From Proteiniphilum sp. UBA4977 (GTDB lineage Bacteria; Bacteroidota; Bacteroidia; Bacteroidales; Dysgonomonadaceae), in assembly GCA_002398565.1 (NCBI GenBank), contig DGZP01000112.1, positions 9,364 through 73,363 on the forward strand: a DNA stretch of 64,000 nucleotides, in the 5' to 3' direction. The stretch's first letter is position 1. Every line of letters begins with the position of its first letter. The notes under the pieces were generated by a model, which saw nothing but the letters and a program-made list of their open reading frames with translations, ran no database searches and had not been told where the DNA came from. Below, one piece after another: positions 1-9,654 of the stretch. The position numbers were made by a program, and so were the translations under genes.

Positions 1-1233
1 AGAAAGTTCAAATACACTCCCTTTAAGGGTTGCTTTCTCCAATACCGGGCCTTGAGTAACCTGGCCCGTATGGTCGTAAATCAGTTCCAGCGCTTGTACT
101 GCCAGACGTTTACCCACATCTCTTTTGTTCCGCGGATGAATATCTTTCGGATCACCAATATCATTGGTTATGGCTGTCCTTACATTTTCCAGTTTACGGC
201 TTACTGCAAACTGGGCCTCCTGTACTACTGCCCAGGCAGAGGATTCGGGCTTCTCGATAACTTTACCGTAACTGGCGAGTTGAGCGATAAAAAACGGTAA
301 GTGTTCATTTCCCCAAGATGCACGCCATGAATTAATCATCCCGGTAAGCATCGCCTCGTAATCATAGCATATCGGCACAAAAGCATTTCCCTCTCCCTGG
401 TACCATACCACCCCTTTTACCGGGTAAGAGAAAAATGGTACGACCATTCCATTATACACCATCGTGGGATAGCGGTTTTCTATATTGACAAAACCTTTCG
501 GGTTGGCAACTCCGGGGTTGGCCTTCAATAGTGAGTCATTCGTCCTTTTTACCCGTTCCACAAACTCCGGCGTGATCTTATCGACCTGGCTTTTTGCTTC
601 CGGAAAATCCTCCAGGGCATGAGGACCCATGAAGGTTTCTATTGTTGAGGCTCCCCATGAAGCATGAATGATGCCGACAGGAATTTTTTCCGATTCATGG
701 ATCTCTTTAGCAAAATAATAAGCCACAGCCGAATGGCGGTTCAAATTTTCTTTAGTGGCAAGAATCCATTCGGCCTTGTAGGTATCCTTTTGTGGAACTA
801 TCGCTGTTTTTCGGGTTACGTGCAAAGAGCGAATCAACGGATAGTCCATCTTTTCCGCAAAACGATGTGCCTCACTGCCCATCAGAAATTGCATATTACT
901 CTGTCCACTGCAAAAGAACAGATCTCCGAAATATATGTCGTTTATTATCATTTTCTCCGTATCGGATTCGATTGAAATTTTATAAGGCCCTCCGGCATGT
1001 TGCGCGGGAATGCGTACCTGCCAAATACTGTCCGGACCTGTAGTTCCCTCGTAATTCTTACTGTTGAAAGAGACGGATACTTGCTTACCGGGATTGCACC
1101 ACCCCCAAAGAACGACCGGTTGATCACGCTGGAGTATGGCATGATCACCCAAATACTGGGGTAGCTTCAACTGTGCCTGGCATAGCGTGACAACCAATAT
1201 GAAAATTATACTGGTCAAACTTTTTATTCTCAT
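1..1233 (-). CDS. Sialate O-acetylesterase-family (SASA) carbohydrate esterase, 3' end cut by window edge
   Basis: The frame opens at an ATG at 1233 and stays open for 411 codons to base 1, so the C-terminus lies outside the window. Residues 1-20 form a signal peptide ending in CQA, which predicts export. Residues 108-116 carry the FCSGQSNMQ block with the SGNH-esterase nucleophile Ser112. WYQGEGN follows mid-protein, and DIGDPKDIH near the cut edge supplies the Asp-x-x-His pair. Family members remove O-acetyl groups from sialic acid or from acetylated plant and algal sugars; the specificity here is not readable. It is the last visible gene of the ECF-sigma-controlled operon, 62 bases after the GH27 gene, and is paralogous to the esterase at 51058-52548. 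Family confidence is high. Confidence 0.9.
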   Translation of the reverse strand, partial: MRIKSLTSIIFILVVTLCQAQLKLPQYLGDHAILQRDQPVVLWGWCNPGKQVSVSFNSKNYEGTTGPDSIWQVRIPAQHAGGPYKISIESDTEKMIINDIYFGDLFFCSGQSNMQFLMGSEAHRFAEKMDYPLIRSLHVTRKTAIVPQKDTYKAEWILATKENLNRHSAVAYYFAKEIHESEKIPVGIIHASWGASTIETFMGPHALEDFPEAKSQVDKITPEFVERVKRTNDSLLKANPGVANPKGFVNIENRYPTMVYNGMVVPFFSYPVKGVVWYQGEGNAFVPICYDYEAMLTGMINSWRASWGNEHLPFFIAQLASYGKVIEKPESSAWAVVQEAQFAVSRKLENVRTAITNDIGDPKDIHPRNKRDVGKRLAVQALELIYDHTGQVTQGPVLEKATLKGSVFELS

Positions 1234-1295
1234 ATGACAAAAAACTTTTTATTCATGTACTTGTGGACAAATAATTCTCATGCATGTTTCATTTC

Positions 1296-2513
1296 CTACT
1301 CTATTAATATAAATAGACCACTTCGGGGCGACACATGTTGAGAGAATTTTCCGGAGAATGTGCCTAAATCTTTTCGGGCATACACATCGTATATACGGGC
1401 TTTGCCGGTAATGCCCATATCCGGCAGGTTAAGCGAAATGGAAACTCTTTCATCCGGATTTCTGTTGAGGAGCAAAACGGCTGTTTTTCCGTTGCTCAGT
1501 TTTTTGGCCCAAATTTCGGTGTCACCCTGCCGGTGGATGCAGGTGCCCTGTCCGGTCGGATCCTGATTAATGCCAATAGCTGTTTCGTTCAGCACAATAT
1601 CCTTCTCCTCCGGGGTCATGTTCCTCGGATCATTGCCTAAAAATAATGGAGAAGACATGATACACCAAAGGGCAAAATGTGCCTTCTGTTCTTCGAGGGT
1701 CAATCCCTGCTCTCCGGTAACCATCATGTCCGGATCATTCCAATAGCCTGGCCGGGCGTATTGCGCTACTTCATTGTTCTGTTCCGCTATCGTCATGACA
1801 CTTAGAAAATTCTTCACAGGCTTTTCGTCTACAAAATTGGCGCCCCCCGTCACTTTGGCAGAAATATCAAGTGTGGTCCGGGACATATGGCTTATTCCGG
1901 GATTCCACTCACGGAATTGATAAGCGCTGATATTGAAAATAATATCCCGGCCTGTTGCTTGTATTAATTCGCTCCATTTGGTATAAAGTTCTCGGATCAG
2001 TTCTTCGGTCCATCCTCCTTCATCTCTATATTGACAACGGTCCAGTTTGATAAAATCAATTCCCCAATCCACGAATTGCCCTATATGTACCTCTTCATGA
2101 CCGTAACCTCCCACCGGGTCACCTCCACAGTCATGTGTCCCGGGTACCGTATGAAGGCCGAGCTTTAATCCCCTGTCATGTGCATAGTCGGCTAACGGTT
2201 TAATACCGTTGGGGAACTTGAGGGGATGGCAAAGCAACTCACCATTCGGTCCCAGTTTGGCATCACGCCATCCCCCGTCGATCACCACATAACGGTAACC
2301 CGCATCGCGAAGCCCGGTCGACACCATGGCATCGATCACTTCCCGCACCAGTTGCTCGTTAATGTCACGTTTACCAAACCAGTTCCAGCTGTTCCACCCC
2401 ATGGGAGGTGTACCTGCCAAATCCTTAAACGGCAGACTCTGTGAATAAAGTTGTCCTACTATCAGACCTTGCAACATCAATATGACTACTGTTATTTTTA
2501 TCAATCTTCTCAT
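1296..2513 (-). CDS. GH27 alpha-galactosidase (or alpha-N-acetylgalactosaminidase), exported
   Basis: A 405-residue protein with an N-terminal signal peptide (about residues 1-25). GH27 hallmarks are in order: PPMGWNSWNWFG at 36-47, VVIDGGW at 76-82, the nucleophile region IDFIKLDRC with Asp158, and the acid/base region YWNDPDM at 257-263. The C-terminal 90 residues are the usual beta-sandwich. GH27 enzymes release terminal alpha-galactose with retention. Family members also act on alpha-GalNAc or beta-arabinopyranose, and these cannot be separated by eye. The start overlaps the stop of the upstream GH-A gene by 4 bases (ATGA), which points to translational coupling. The length is normal for a bacterial GH27. 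Confidence 0.93.
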   Translation of the reverse strand: MRRLIKITVVILMLQGLIVGQLYSQSLPFKDLAGTPPMGWNSWNWFGKRDINEQLVREVIDAMVSTGLRDAGYRYVVIDGGWRDAKLGPNGELLCHPLKFPNGIKPLADYAHDRGLKLGLHTVPGTHDCGGDPVGGYGHEEVHIGQFVDWGIDFIKLDRCQYRDEGGWTEELIRELYTKWSELIQATGRDIIFNISAYQFREWNPGISHMSRTTLDISAKVTGGANFVDEKPVKNFLSVMTIAEQNNEVAQYARPGYWNDPDMMVTGEQGLTLEEQKAHFALWCIMSSPLFLGNDPRNMTPEEKDIVLNETAIGINQDPTGQGTCIHRQGDTEIWAKKLSNGKTAVLLLNRNPDERVSISLNLPDMGITGKARIYDVYARKDLGTFSGKFSQHVSPRSGLFILIE

Positions 2514-3643
2514 TTATATATATTTTGAAAGAATGTGCCGCTTTCCAATAATTTACCGTTTTCCCAGATGTTGTGGTTTTTTGAGGCGTCAAATTCATAA
2601 AATGTGGTTATTTCCACGTTGCTGATCTTGTCCAGAGCTTCTATAAATTTGTTGATATAGATCAATCTGGTGGCTTCCCCACCATCATTGTCAAATTTGT
2701 TACGGGCAAATCCCCACTCTGTAATCCATACAGGTTTCGGTGTATCCAATACGGCGTTGATCGGATCAAAATAATAGGTATGCAAGGTAGCTAACATATC
2801 GTCTTCCAATGGCGGATAGCCATGCAGACCGATGGCATCTGCAAATGCCAGGTAATTGGTCTTGTCCTGCTGTTGCGGATGATTACCCTGCAAAATGGTC
2901 AGGAACATATCCGGTAACACAAGAGAAATACCCCGGTTGATCTGCCAGCGGAAGTTGTCCCAGCCCCCGCTGCTCACCATGCCATTGGTAACCAGTTTAA
3001 CATTTTTCTTCGGGAAGTGAGTGTCCAAGACCTTCCTGGTGATCTCCAGACATTTTCCATATTTACCAATGCCTGCATAAATATCGGCAAACGATGGTTT
3101 GTCCAAAGGAGTAGCCAGGGTAAAGATTTCTCCTTTCCCATCAGGGGTCGGTTGCAGGTCTCCGTTGAAATCACCCCAGTTTGCCTCGTTGAACAGCTCA
3201 AAACCCACCACTGCTCCTTCAGCCGTATTCCTTGCCAATTCCTCGACCAGTTCATTGATAAAAGAACTGAACCGGTCCAGGTCGATATCCGACATTTTGA
3301 ATACTTTGAAATTGGGTCCGGGAACTTGTTGATATCCTGCCGGAAACATTTCCTTCGTCAAAGGTTGTATCAACAGTACTTTTATGCCTTTCCTTGTAAA
3401 AGTGTTGATGTTCCGGATAACTTGTTCTATGCTTCCGTTTTCTTTTGCGCCAGAAAGCCTTACCAGTGGAATTTTGGTGCTTGCGATATTGTCCGCGATC
3501 TTTTCAACCTCCGCAGGCTGCTTCACCCATTGCAGATTCTGCCGGCATACACCATGTACTATTTTTTCACCATCTTGAAGTGTTTGTGCTTTGACGGCTG
3601 TCATCCCAACTAAAAGCATCAGCCCAATTATGATATTTCTCAT
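2510..3643 (-). CDS. Clan GH-A glycoside hydrolase, exported copy of a duplicated pair
   Basis: A 377-residue protein with a classical signal peptide ending near AVKAQ (residue 20) and no lipobox. It looks like a clan GH-A (beta/alpha)8 barrel. The acid/base candidate is Glu153 in FELFNEANWGD, and the nucleophile candidate is Glu309 in PVWITEWGF. I cannot assign a numbered family with confidence; GH5 and GH39-like families share this layout. It is a close paralog of the protein at 12660-13847, with long identical stretches such as INRGISLVLPDMFLTILQG. That copy is a predicted lipoprotein, so the two probably work in different compartments. It is coupled to the downstream GH27 gene. Confidence 0.8.
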   Translation of the reverse strand: MRNIIIGLMLLVGMTAVKAQTLQDGEKIVHGVCRQNLQWVKQPAEVEKIADNIASTKIPLVRLSGAKENGSIEQVIRNINTFTRKGIKVLLIQPLTKEMFPAGYQQVPGPNFKVFKMSDIDLDRFSSFINELVEELARNTAEGAVVGFELFNEANWGDFNGDLQPTPDGKGEIFTLATPLDKPSFADIYAGIGKYGKCLEITRKVLDTHFPKKNVKLVTNGMVSSGGWDNFRWQINRGISLVLPDMFLTILQGNHPQQQDKTNYLAFADAIGLHGYPPLEDDMLATLHTYYFDPINAVLDTPKPVWITEWGFARNKFDNDGGEATRLIYINKFIEALDKISNVEITTFYEFDASKNHNIWENGKLLESGTFFQNIYK

Positions 3644-3696
3644 ACTGTTTTTATTTTATTTTTCTGTTAAATACTTGTTTTATACTCTATAAAAAA

Positions 3697-6006
3697 TTAT
3701 TGAGGATAAATCTCACCCTTTACATTCCTGGCATTTTCAGTGTAACGGATTAGATTGGCTTTATCTGCATACTTGCCAATTTCCTGATAGAGATTGGCAT
3801 TCTTCCCCTCGCCAAAGGTTACGTCATTGACATAATCCATCCAGATCAGTGCACTGTTGTCAACTCCTACATTTTGTCCGGCAATACTTTTTCGATGATG
3901 GGAACCGATAAAGGCATTGCGGTTAACCCGGACATCGGCAGCATGGCTGATCTGTATATTTACACCCGGTATATTGATGAACCGGTTGTCCTCAATCAGG
4001 ATATTATGGTGACCCGTAATTTTCTTTCCAAAAAACACTATAACGAGCCCTCCAGCCTGAATTTGCCTGTCCGGATTAAGCATCCCTTCATTAACAGACT
4101 CAATGATATTATTACGTACAACGACATTGGATATTACATCGGCTTCCATAAAATCATTGGCTTCCGCAGCAAGCACAATACCCGGCAAGGCCAGATGGCT
4201 GATCCGGTTCCCTTCGACAATCCCATCAGAAGCTTTTATCAGGAGTCCTCTGGCACGACCGATTTTAACTTCATTGTTGCAGACAGAAAAACCTTTTCCA
4301 TTACGGTCCAGGTTCGCGACCAATCCACCTTCGGAAACCGCCATTGATGAATCTAACCGGACAGAATATGCATGCTGATACAATCTCACAAACTTCAGGT
4401 TAGGGTAATGGTTTTTTATGAGTTTTTGAATCTGGTCAGGATCTTTCTCTATTGGTAATGTGCTTACAACCTTGCGATAAATCATATCACCGGATACGGT
4501 ATAAAACCGGATACGGTCTCCCGGGCGGAAAAAATCGTCCTGAGCACCCAGCTCTACCACATCCCCTTCAGCATCTCCCAGAACAACGCCGAAACCTCCG
4601 TGAATAGCTACCGCGTCATCGCCTAATCCCTCAAAATAACAATCCTCGATCCGGGGTCCTATGTTGGCATATTTGCTGTGAATGCCATCAGAGTGTGTAC
4701 TTCGCAGCCGTTCCATAGAAGCCAGGAGCGGACGCGGGCCGGGCTTCATTGTCACATTGCGGTAAAGGCATTCCGAAGAAAATTTCTCATAAACACTCCA
4801 ATGTTTCGCACAGGAATAAAGTGTCACATCTATCAACTGGAAACGCGTACTTTCATTGATAAAACAACTATAACTCGTACCGGGATTGGTCAGACTTATA
4901 TAATCTCCTGTTTCCCAACCATGCCCTGGTTTATTCTGGCCGGTGAACAGCCGGTAAGTAGCAGTATCCCGCTTTTCAACTCCTGTTAAAACAAAATCCC
5001 TGGCATTCTTTTTCCGGTAATGTGTTTTTGAGTCATGTACCATAGATCGATCGCTATTTTTTGCCGTTGGTACAGGATATCCTTCATGCAGTTCCATGTC
5101 TATCCATGCGCCATTTTCTGCAACAGATACAATAGTTCCCTGAGGAAAAAGAAGCGGATCATTGTCCGAAACGAAACCTTTTACCGCGACATCTGTACAT
5201 CCCTGAATTTCCAATATTCGTTGGGACGGTTTCCGCAAGATCATTTCAACATTATAGGCATGAACCGTAAAATTGGAAAGGTCTTTCAGGTAAATTCCGG
5301 CCCGACGATCCGGCTTAACATAATATCGACCGGGATATACGTAGACTATCGCTTCTTTGCGGGATACAGCTTGTTCTATCTGGTGCTGAATGTCTGTATG
5401 TTCCAAGAAAATAAGATCATAAACCAAAGCTGTGCTTGCCGCATCTATATTTCCCACGATTTCCATCTCGATGACATCACCCGGTTGTAGCCAACCGATT
5501 TCTGTATCCAAAGAAATCGCAGTGCCGGGCTGTACCTGCTGCCGCAAAATGGGCGACTGCTTTCTGACCAAAATACGTACGTCCAACTCATTGCCTGTCT
5601 TTTTACCGGATAGTGTCGCATTTGCCAAGCCATAAAATCCAACTTTTTCTACGGTATGTAGCAGGGTTTTGCCTGCTTTTACCTCTTTTTTGGCATATTT
5701 CACTGTTTTGACTTCTTTTTGGACCAACGATAATGTTGCCGGAGCTACCGTTTTCATCTCAACAACAGACCCGGCAGAAAGAAATCCAAGAGGAATGATG
5801 TCATTGGTTAAAACACTGGTGTAGGTTTTCCTACTACCGGCGGTAAGGGTAAAGCTCTTATCAGCTATGTTACTATTCGGAACGGCCTTTATTTCATAAA
5901 ATCCGGATCTTGCTATCACTGTGTTTAAATCGGAGGCGTACCCTGATGTCAGGATTCCCATCCATATAAACAGGAGAAACATTTTCTTAAAACCTGATTT
6001 TATCAT
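3697..6006 (-). CDS. Right-handed parallel beta-helix glycosidase, GH110-like (alpha-1,3-galactosidase candidate)
   Basis: A 769-residue protein with a signal peptide (about 1-25), an N-terminal beta-rich region to about 200, then a beta-helix from about 205 to 760 with many short Asn-rich rungs (VVRNNIIES, ILIEDNRFINI, VRVNRNAFIG). The key segment is HSDGIH (Asp440) followed by EGLGDDAVAIHG (Asp463, Asp464). This spacing and the IHG ending resemble the catalytic segment of GH110 alpha-1,3-galactosidases, where one Asp in the strand before and an Asp-Asp pair are essential. GH28 polygalacturonases also have a GDD motif, so that family or an unassigned beta-helix family remains possible. Its position beside a GH27 favours a galactose-directed role. 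It is probably periplasmic. Confidence 0.65.
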   Translation of the reverse strand: MIKSGFKKMFLLFIWMGILTSGYASDLNTVIARSGFYEIKAVPNSNIADKSFTLTAGSRKTYTSVLTNDIIPLGFLSAGSVVEMKTVAPATLSLVQKEVKTVKYAKKEVKAGKTLLHTVEKVGFYGLANATLSGKKTGNELDVRILVRKQSPILRQQVQPGTAISLDTEIGWLQPGDVIEMEIVGNIDAASTALVYDLIFLEHTDIQHQIEQAVSRKEAIVYVYPGRYYVKPDRRAGIYLKDLSNFTVHAYNVEMILRKPSQRILEIQGCTDVAVKGFVSDNDPLLFPQGTIVSVAENGAWIDMELHEGYPVPTAKNSDRSMVHDSKTHYRKKNARDFVLTGVEKRDTATYRLFTGQNKPGHGWETGDYISLTNPGTSYSCFINESTRFQLIDVTLYSCAKHWSVYEKFSSECLYRNVTMKPGPRPLLASMERLRSTHSDGIHSKYANIGPRIEDCYFEGLGDDAVAIHGGFGVVLGDAEGDVVELGAQDDFFRPGDRIRFYTVSGDMIYRKVVSTLPIEKDPDQIQKLIKNHYPNLKFVRLYQHAYSVRLDSSMAVSEGGLVANLDRNGKGFSVCNNEVKIGRARGLLIKASDGIVEGNRISHLALPGIVLAAEANDFMEADVISNVVVRNNIIESVNEGMLNPDRQIQAGGLVIVFFGKKITGHHNILIEDNRFINIPGVNIQISHAADVRVNRNAFIGSHHRKSIAGQNVGVDNSALIWMDYVNDVTFGEGKNANLYQEIGKYADKANLIRYTENARNVKGEIYPQ

Positions 6007-6038
6007 ACGCTTATATTTTAATGATTTTCCTCAAGCCA

Positions 6039-7955
6039 TCAATCTAAACCTTTGATTTTCTTTACCGATTCCAGAAAATCTTCGATTGCCCAGCGAACAT
6101 TTTTATCCTGTATATCCTGCTTATTCATCTTTTCCAATGCCTGAACAAACGCCTCTCGGTTTTTGACATAAAGCATATAGTTGAGACTTAATAATGCTAA
6201 TTGGCCGTTATCTGAATCGGCATAACGTATTAATGTGGTTGCCGCCGATTTATCTGAAAAACAATTCCAACCGATTGCTGCCGCTGTGATGGCAACAGGC
6301 GGAAAAGGATCTCGTAACGTCTGTTGCAGTACCTCTCGATGAGGCAGTAATGCCTGCTCAGGCTGACACATCAACCCTAATGCAGCCCAATACCGCACTA
6401 CATTGTTTGAATCTGTCAGCATTTTAATCTGTTGTTTTACCACTTCGGGGCTTCGTTTGCCGGACAGTGTCGCCGCTTCATAAATGGATTTCAGCGGAAA
6501 ATTCTTCTCATCCATTCTAAATATAAAGGGCCATTGCCCGGAAGCTGCCAGTTTAGCGATCTCAAACTCGGGTAAGAACATCACATCCCGACCTTCTATT
6601 ATACGCCGTTTCAATTCGGCAGACATCTTTTGCAACCTGGTTGAATGTTGCCTATTTCCTGCCAGATTTTGCATTTCCCACGGGTCACTTTCCGTATCAA
6701 ACAAAAACTCCGCAGGACGTGGTTCAAAAAAACTTTGATGCAACTTGTCAAGTTTGCCCAATCGAAAATCATCACGCATCTGCTGCTTGATCTCCCCGAT
6801 TTCCATATAGTTGATATAACGCAACTCCGGCATATACGCCATATAATTGCGGCTGTATAGATAACGGCCGTCGGTGATCGTCCTTACCATGTCAGGTCCA
6901 TTATCCGACCGGTCGGAAGCCAACATCAAATACTCCGCAGGTTTGTCCCGGCCTTCTCCAATAAGTATCCGGCCTTCCATATACTCCGGCACTTCCCCGC
7001 CACACATACTGATAAGCGTGGGTGCCAAATCTTCAAAGCTCACCAATTCATCCGTCACTATCTTATTGCCCCAAGGTGAGAGATGATGGTATATCGGTGG
7101 AAACCAGATCACAAAGGGTACACGGTAGCCAAGATCAATTCCGTTTGTTTTTCCTCTGGGGATGCCTTCTCCATGATCGGCAAAGAAAAAAATAATTGTA
7201 CTGTCAGCCAGCCCGTCTTCTTGCAAACGCTCCAATAGCCGACCAATTTTTTTATCGGTCAGATTCAACGAATTATAAATCCGAGCCAGTTGCTTCCGCA
7301 TTTCCGGGCTGTCTCGGTATATGGGTGGTACTTCAAAAGAGTAGTCCGGTACCCGCTCTTCAGGATCAAGTTTGTCCAGAACTTCCTGACGGTAATGGTC
7401 ATACGGCCATGTCATGGTACGCGACTGATGGCTGTCGTCAAAATTAAATACTGCGAAGAAAGGTTGGCCGGCAGACCGGTTCCACCATCCGGCACGTGGT
7501 GAACTTTCGTTCCAGGCCTCCCGGATAAATGCCTCCTCGTTGGCTACATTATAATCTGTTTTGGAAGTGTTCGTAGTATAGTAGCCCAATTGCTGCAGGT
7601 AATAAGGGAAGCCTTTCATGAAATTCGGAACGGGGTACTTGCTCCGATGGTTTCCCGTACCCGTTTTCCACGTCGGTACTCCGGTGATGATGCTCGTACG
7701 GCTTGGAGAAGAGACGGTATTTGTCGAAAATGCATTCGTAAAACGAACACCCTCACCGGCAAGCCGATCAATATTAGGCGTACTTACTACCTCATTTCCA
7801 TAACACCCGACAAAATATGGAGAAGTATCTTCGATAGTAATCCACAAGATGTTAGGACGTTCATTTGCGTATGTTTGGCGCGCAATTGCTCCCACATACA
7901 AACCGACAAACAAAATATATCGCAACCGCAAACGGGTATAAATTGATACTATCAT
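6039..7955 (-). CDS. S1-family sulfatase (serine type) with C-terminal HEAT-like repeats
   Basis: A 638-residue protein with a signal peptide (about 1-30). The formylglycine motif is Ser82-Ser-Pro-Ser-Arg86 (VSSPSRTSIITG), so the active-site residue is made from serine. IEDTSP near residue 41 and FFFADHGEG in the middle are metal-site blocks, and EFLFDTESDPWEMQNLA ends the sulfatase domain. Residues from about 505 form alternating helices (EVVKQQIKMLTDSNNVVRYW, AITAAAIGWN, LALLSLNYML) typical of HEAT-like repeats. This extension is not part of the core sulfatase fold and may bind substrate or a partner. It lies between the two beta-helix genes and presumably removes sulfate before glycosidase action. 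Confidence 0.92.
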   Translation of the reverse strand: MIVSIYTRLRLRYILFVGLYVGAIARQTYANERPNILWITIEDTSPYFVGCYGNEVVSTPNIDRLAGEGVRFTNAFSTNTVSSPSRTSIITGVPTWKTGTGNHRSKYPVPNFMKGFPYYLQQLGYYTTNTSKTDYNVANEEAFIREAWNESSPRAGWWNRSAGQPFFAVFNFDDSHQSRTMTWPYDHYRQEVLDKLDPEERVPDYSFEVPPIYRDSPEMRKQLARIYNSLNLTDKKIGRLLERLQEDGLADSTIIFFFADHGEGIPRGKTNGIDLGYRVPFVIWFPPIYHHLSPWGNKIVTDELVSFEDLAPTLISMCGGEVPEYMEGRILIGEGRDKPAEYLMLASDRSDNGPDMVRTITDGRYLYSRNYMAYMPELRYINYMEIGEIKQQMRDDFRLGKLDKLHQSFFEPRPAEFLFDTESDPWEMQNLAGNRQHSTRLQKMSAELKRRIIEGRDVMFLPEFEIAKLAASGQWPFIFRMDEKNFPLKSIYEAATLSGKRSPEVVKQQIKMLTDSNNVVRYWAALGLMCQPEQALLPHREVLQQTLRDPFPPVAITAAAIGWNCFSDKSAATTLIRYADSDNGQLALLSLNYMLYVKNREAFVQALEKMNKQDIQDKNVRWAIEDFLESVKKIKGLD

Positions 7956-7994
7956 CTTTATTTGTATTTTATCTCTTCTACAACTACCCCTATA

Positions 7995-9641
7995 TTAGTT
8001 TACTTCCAATGCGCCTATATCCGGTATCTCATCCACGGGATTGCCGGCAATATCTTTATCTAGCGCTAGACCCTGCACCAAACCGAACACATCCCCCGGA
8101 ACAAATGGGATCTTAATACCTTTATTCTGAACAAGTTCCTTGTTTCCGGGAAGGTAATCGGCAATGTTCAATCCCCCTTTAGCGGCGAAACCGGGATCCC
8201 CGATAAACGGATTTTCGTCCTGAACCGGGATTTCTACAGGCCAGTTCTCCGCTCTCAGATACAGGTTATTCCGAAAAACGAGGCTATCCAACTTTTTCTC
8301 AAGAGTTTTTACCCAACCACTCTGGTCATCCTTTACGATCTTCGAGTCACCCTCTATATAAAAAATATTATTGGCTATCAACAATCCTTCCGTTCCCTGT
8401 TCAATGGCAAACCGCGCATCTATACCCCGACCCACGTAGATCGTGTTGTTGTAGAAATAGGTGTTAATAGGTGGTTTCCTTCCTCCACCGCCTTGATGTC
8501 CACTTAGCCAGAAAATCTTTCCCTCCTGGAAAGCACCATCCTCTCCTTTTACCCGTGCACCATCATTCACACTTATATTATAGCGATAGGTACAATTATT
8601 TGTATTGCCCAGAATTTCGCAAAAACCTCCGGCATTATGAGCACTGAAGTTATATTGTATCACAATATTATCACAATTAAAATCAATATGTGCTCCTGCC
8701 GAATCTCCCGGTCCGTTGGCATATAAGAATCGATTCTTTTCAATGAGCACATTGGATGCACTCCACGTCCACAATCCACTGCCACGCCCCCATTTGCGAC
8801 TATCATCCCCACTGCCCGAATAAGTTACCTCGTTAGAAGCCACATGCACAAATTTCACGTTCGACATTTGAATACCCGGGCCCCCTGTCTTTGCAATCTT
8901 GTTCCCGAGAACATGAATATTGCTTATATTCATAGAGGGATGGCTTCCTGTGAATTTTATCCCGGTATGTCCAACATTCTCTATATGACAATCTTCTATC
9001 CAGATATTTCGTATATACGATTTTTGTTTATTGGCAATCAAACGAATACCGAATCCATAAGGTTGCGTTCCGTTAGGAGTACGAACCTCTTTGGAATCCC
9101 TTGTATATCCCGGATTTTCATAAAAGACATCGCTTACCTTGATATTTTTCAACTTGATAAATTCTGTTCGATTATCAGAGGCTGTAACCAATATGCCGCA
9201 GCGCATATCCTTCGTTCCTTTTTGATTGGTATAACCATTTGCTGTTATATGTAACCCATGCACTTGCAGGTGCTTGCAATTATGGATAAGAAGAGCATTT
9301 GCATATCCTTTCCCGTCTATGTGTGCCGGTTCTCCTGGTTTTCTATCGGTCCAGGGATAGCTCTCCACTATAATCGGCCTTTTTAACCATCCGTTAAGGT
9401 TTACAAGCTCCAGAGCTCCCTGATGATACTCTCCTGCAGCCAGCAAAAGTCTGTCGCCAGGTTTCAGGGGAATCTGACTGGCTTTCCTAAGCGATCGTAT
9501 GGCATTTACCATAGATTTCCCGTCATTATTGTCATTCCCTTTGGTTGGATGCACATAATAATCGGCGGCATAGCCATTAACCATTACAAGAAAACTATAT
9601 ATAATCCATATCAAAACTCTCACACTCTTCCTATTCATCAT
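7995..9641 (-). CDS. Exported right-handed parallel beta-helix protein, probable glycan-active enzyme of unknown family
   Basis: The start at 9641 (MMNRKSVRV) gives a proper signal peptide and a 13-base gap to the preceding stop; the longer frame to 9713 would overlap that gene. The mature protein starts ADYYVHPTKGNDNNDGKS with LKPGDRLLLAAGEYHQG, the DUF1565-like opening found on many beta-helix hydrolases and lyases. Parallel beta-helix rungs follow (IWIEDCHIENVGHTGIKF, ISNIHVLGNKIAKTG, VLIEKNRFLYANG, LIANNIFYIEG). The C-terminus DEIPDIGALEVN is also typical of this group. Polysaccharide lyase or glycosidase activity is plausible, but I see no family-defining catalytic set. It sits between a sulfatase and the GH112-like gene. 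Confidence 0.72.
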   Translation of the reverse strand: MMNRKSVRVLIWIIYSFLVMVNGYAADYYVHPTKGNDNNDGKSMVNAIRSLRKASQIPLKPGDRLLLAAGEYHQGALELVNLNGWLKRPIIVESYPWTDRKPGEPAHIDGKGYANALLIHNCKHLQVHGLHITANGYTNQKGTKDMRCGILVTASDNRTEFIKLKNIKVSDVFYENPGYTRDSKEVRTPNGTQPYGFGIRLIANKQKSYIRNIWIEDCHIENVGHTGIKFTGSHPSMNISNIHVLGNKIAKTGGPGIQMSNVKFVHVASNEVTYSGSGDDSRKWGRGSGLWTWSASNVLIEKNRFLYANGPGDSAGAHIDFNCDNIVIQYNFSAHNAGGFCEILGNTNNCTYRYNISVNDGARVKGEDGAFQEGKIFWLSGHQGGGGRKPPINTYFYNNTIYVGRGIDARFAIEQGTEGLLIANNIFYIEGDSKIVKDDQSGWVKTLEKKLDSLVFRNNLYLRAENWPVEIPVQDENPFIGDPGFAAKGGLNIADYLPGNKELVQNKGIKIPFVPGDVFGLVQGLALDKDIAGNPVDEIPDIGALEVN

Positions 9642-9654
9642 ATCTTTTAGTTTA

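Noticed and set aside
3017..3613. 198-codon open frame on the plus strand
   Set aside because: It is antisense to the GH-A gene with its clear catalytic motifs and export signal; the plus-strand translation shows no domain and is rich in Cys and Phe as expected for a shadow frame.
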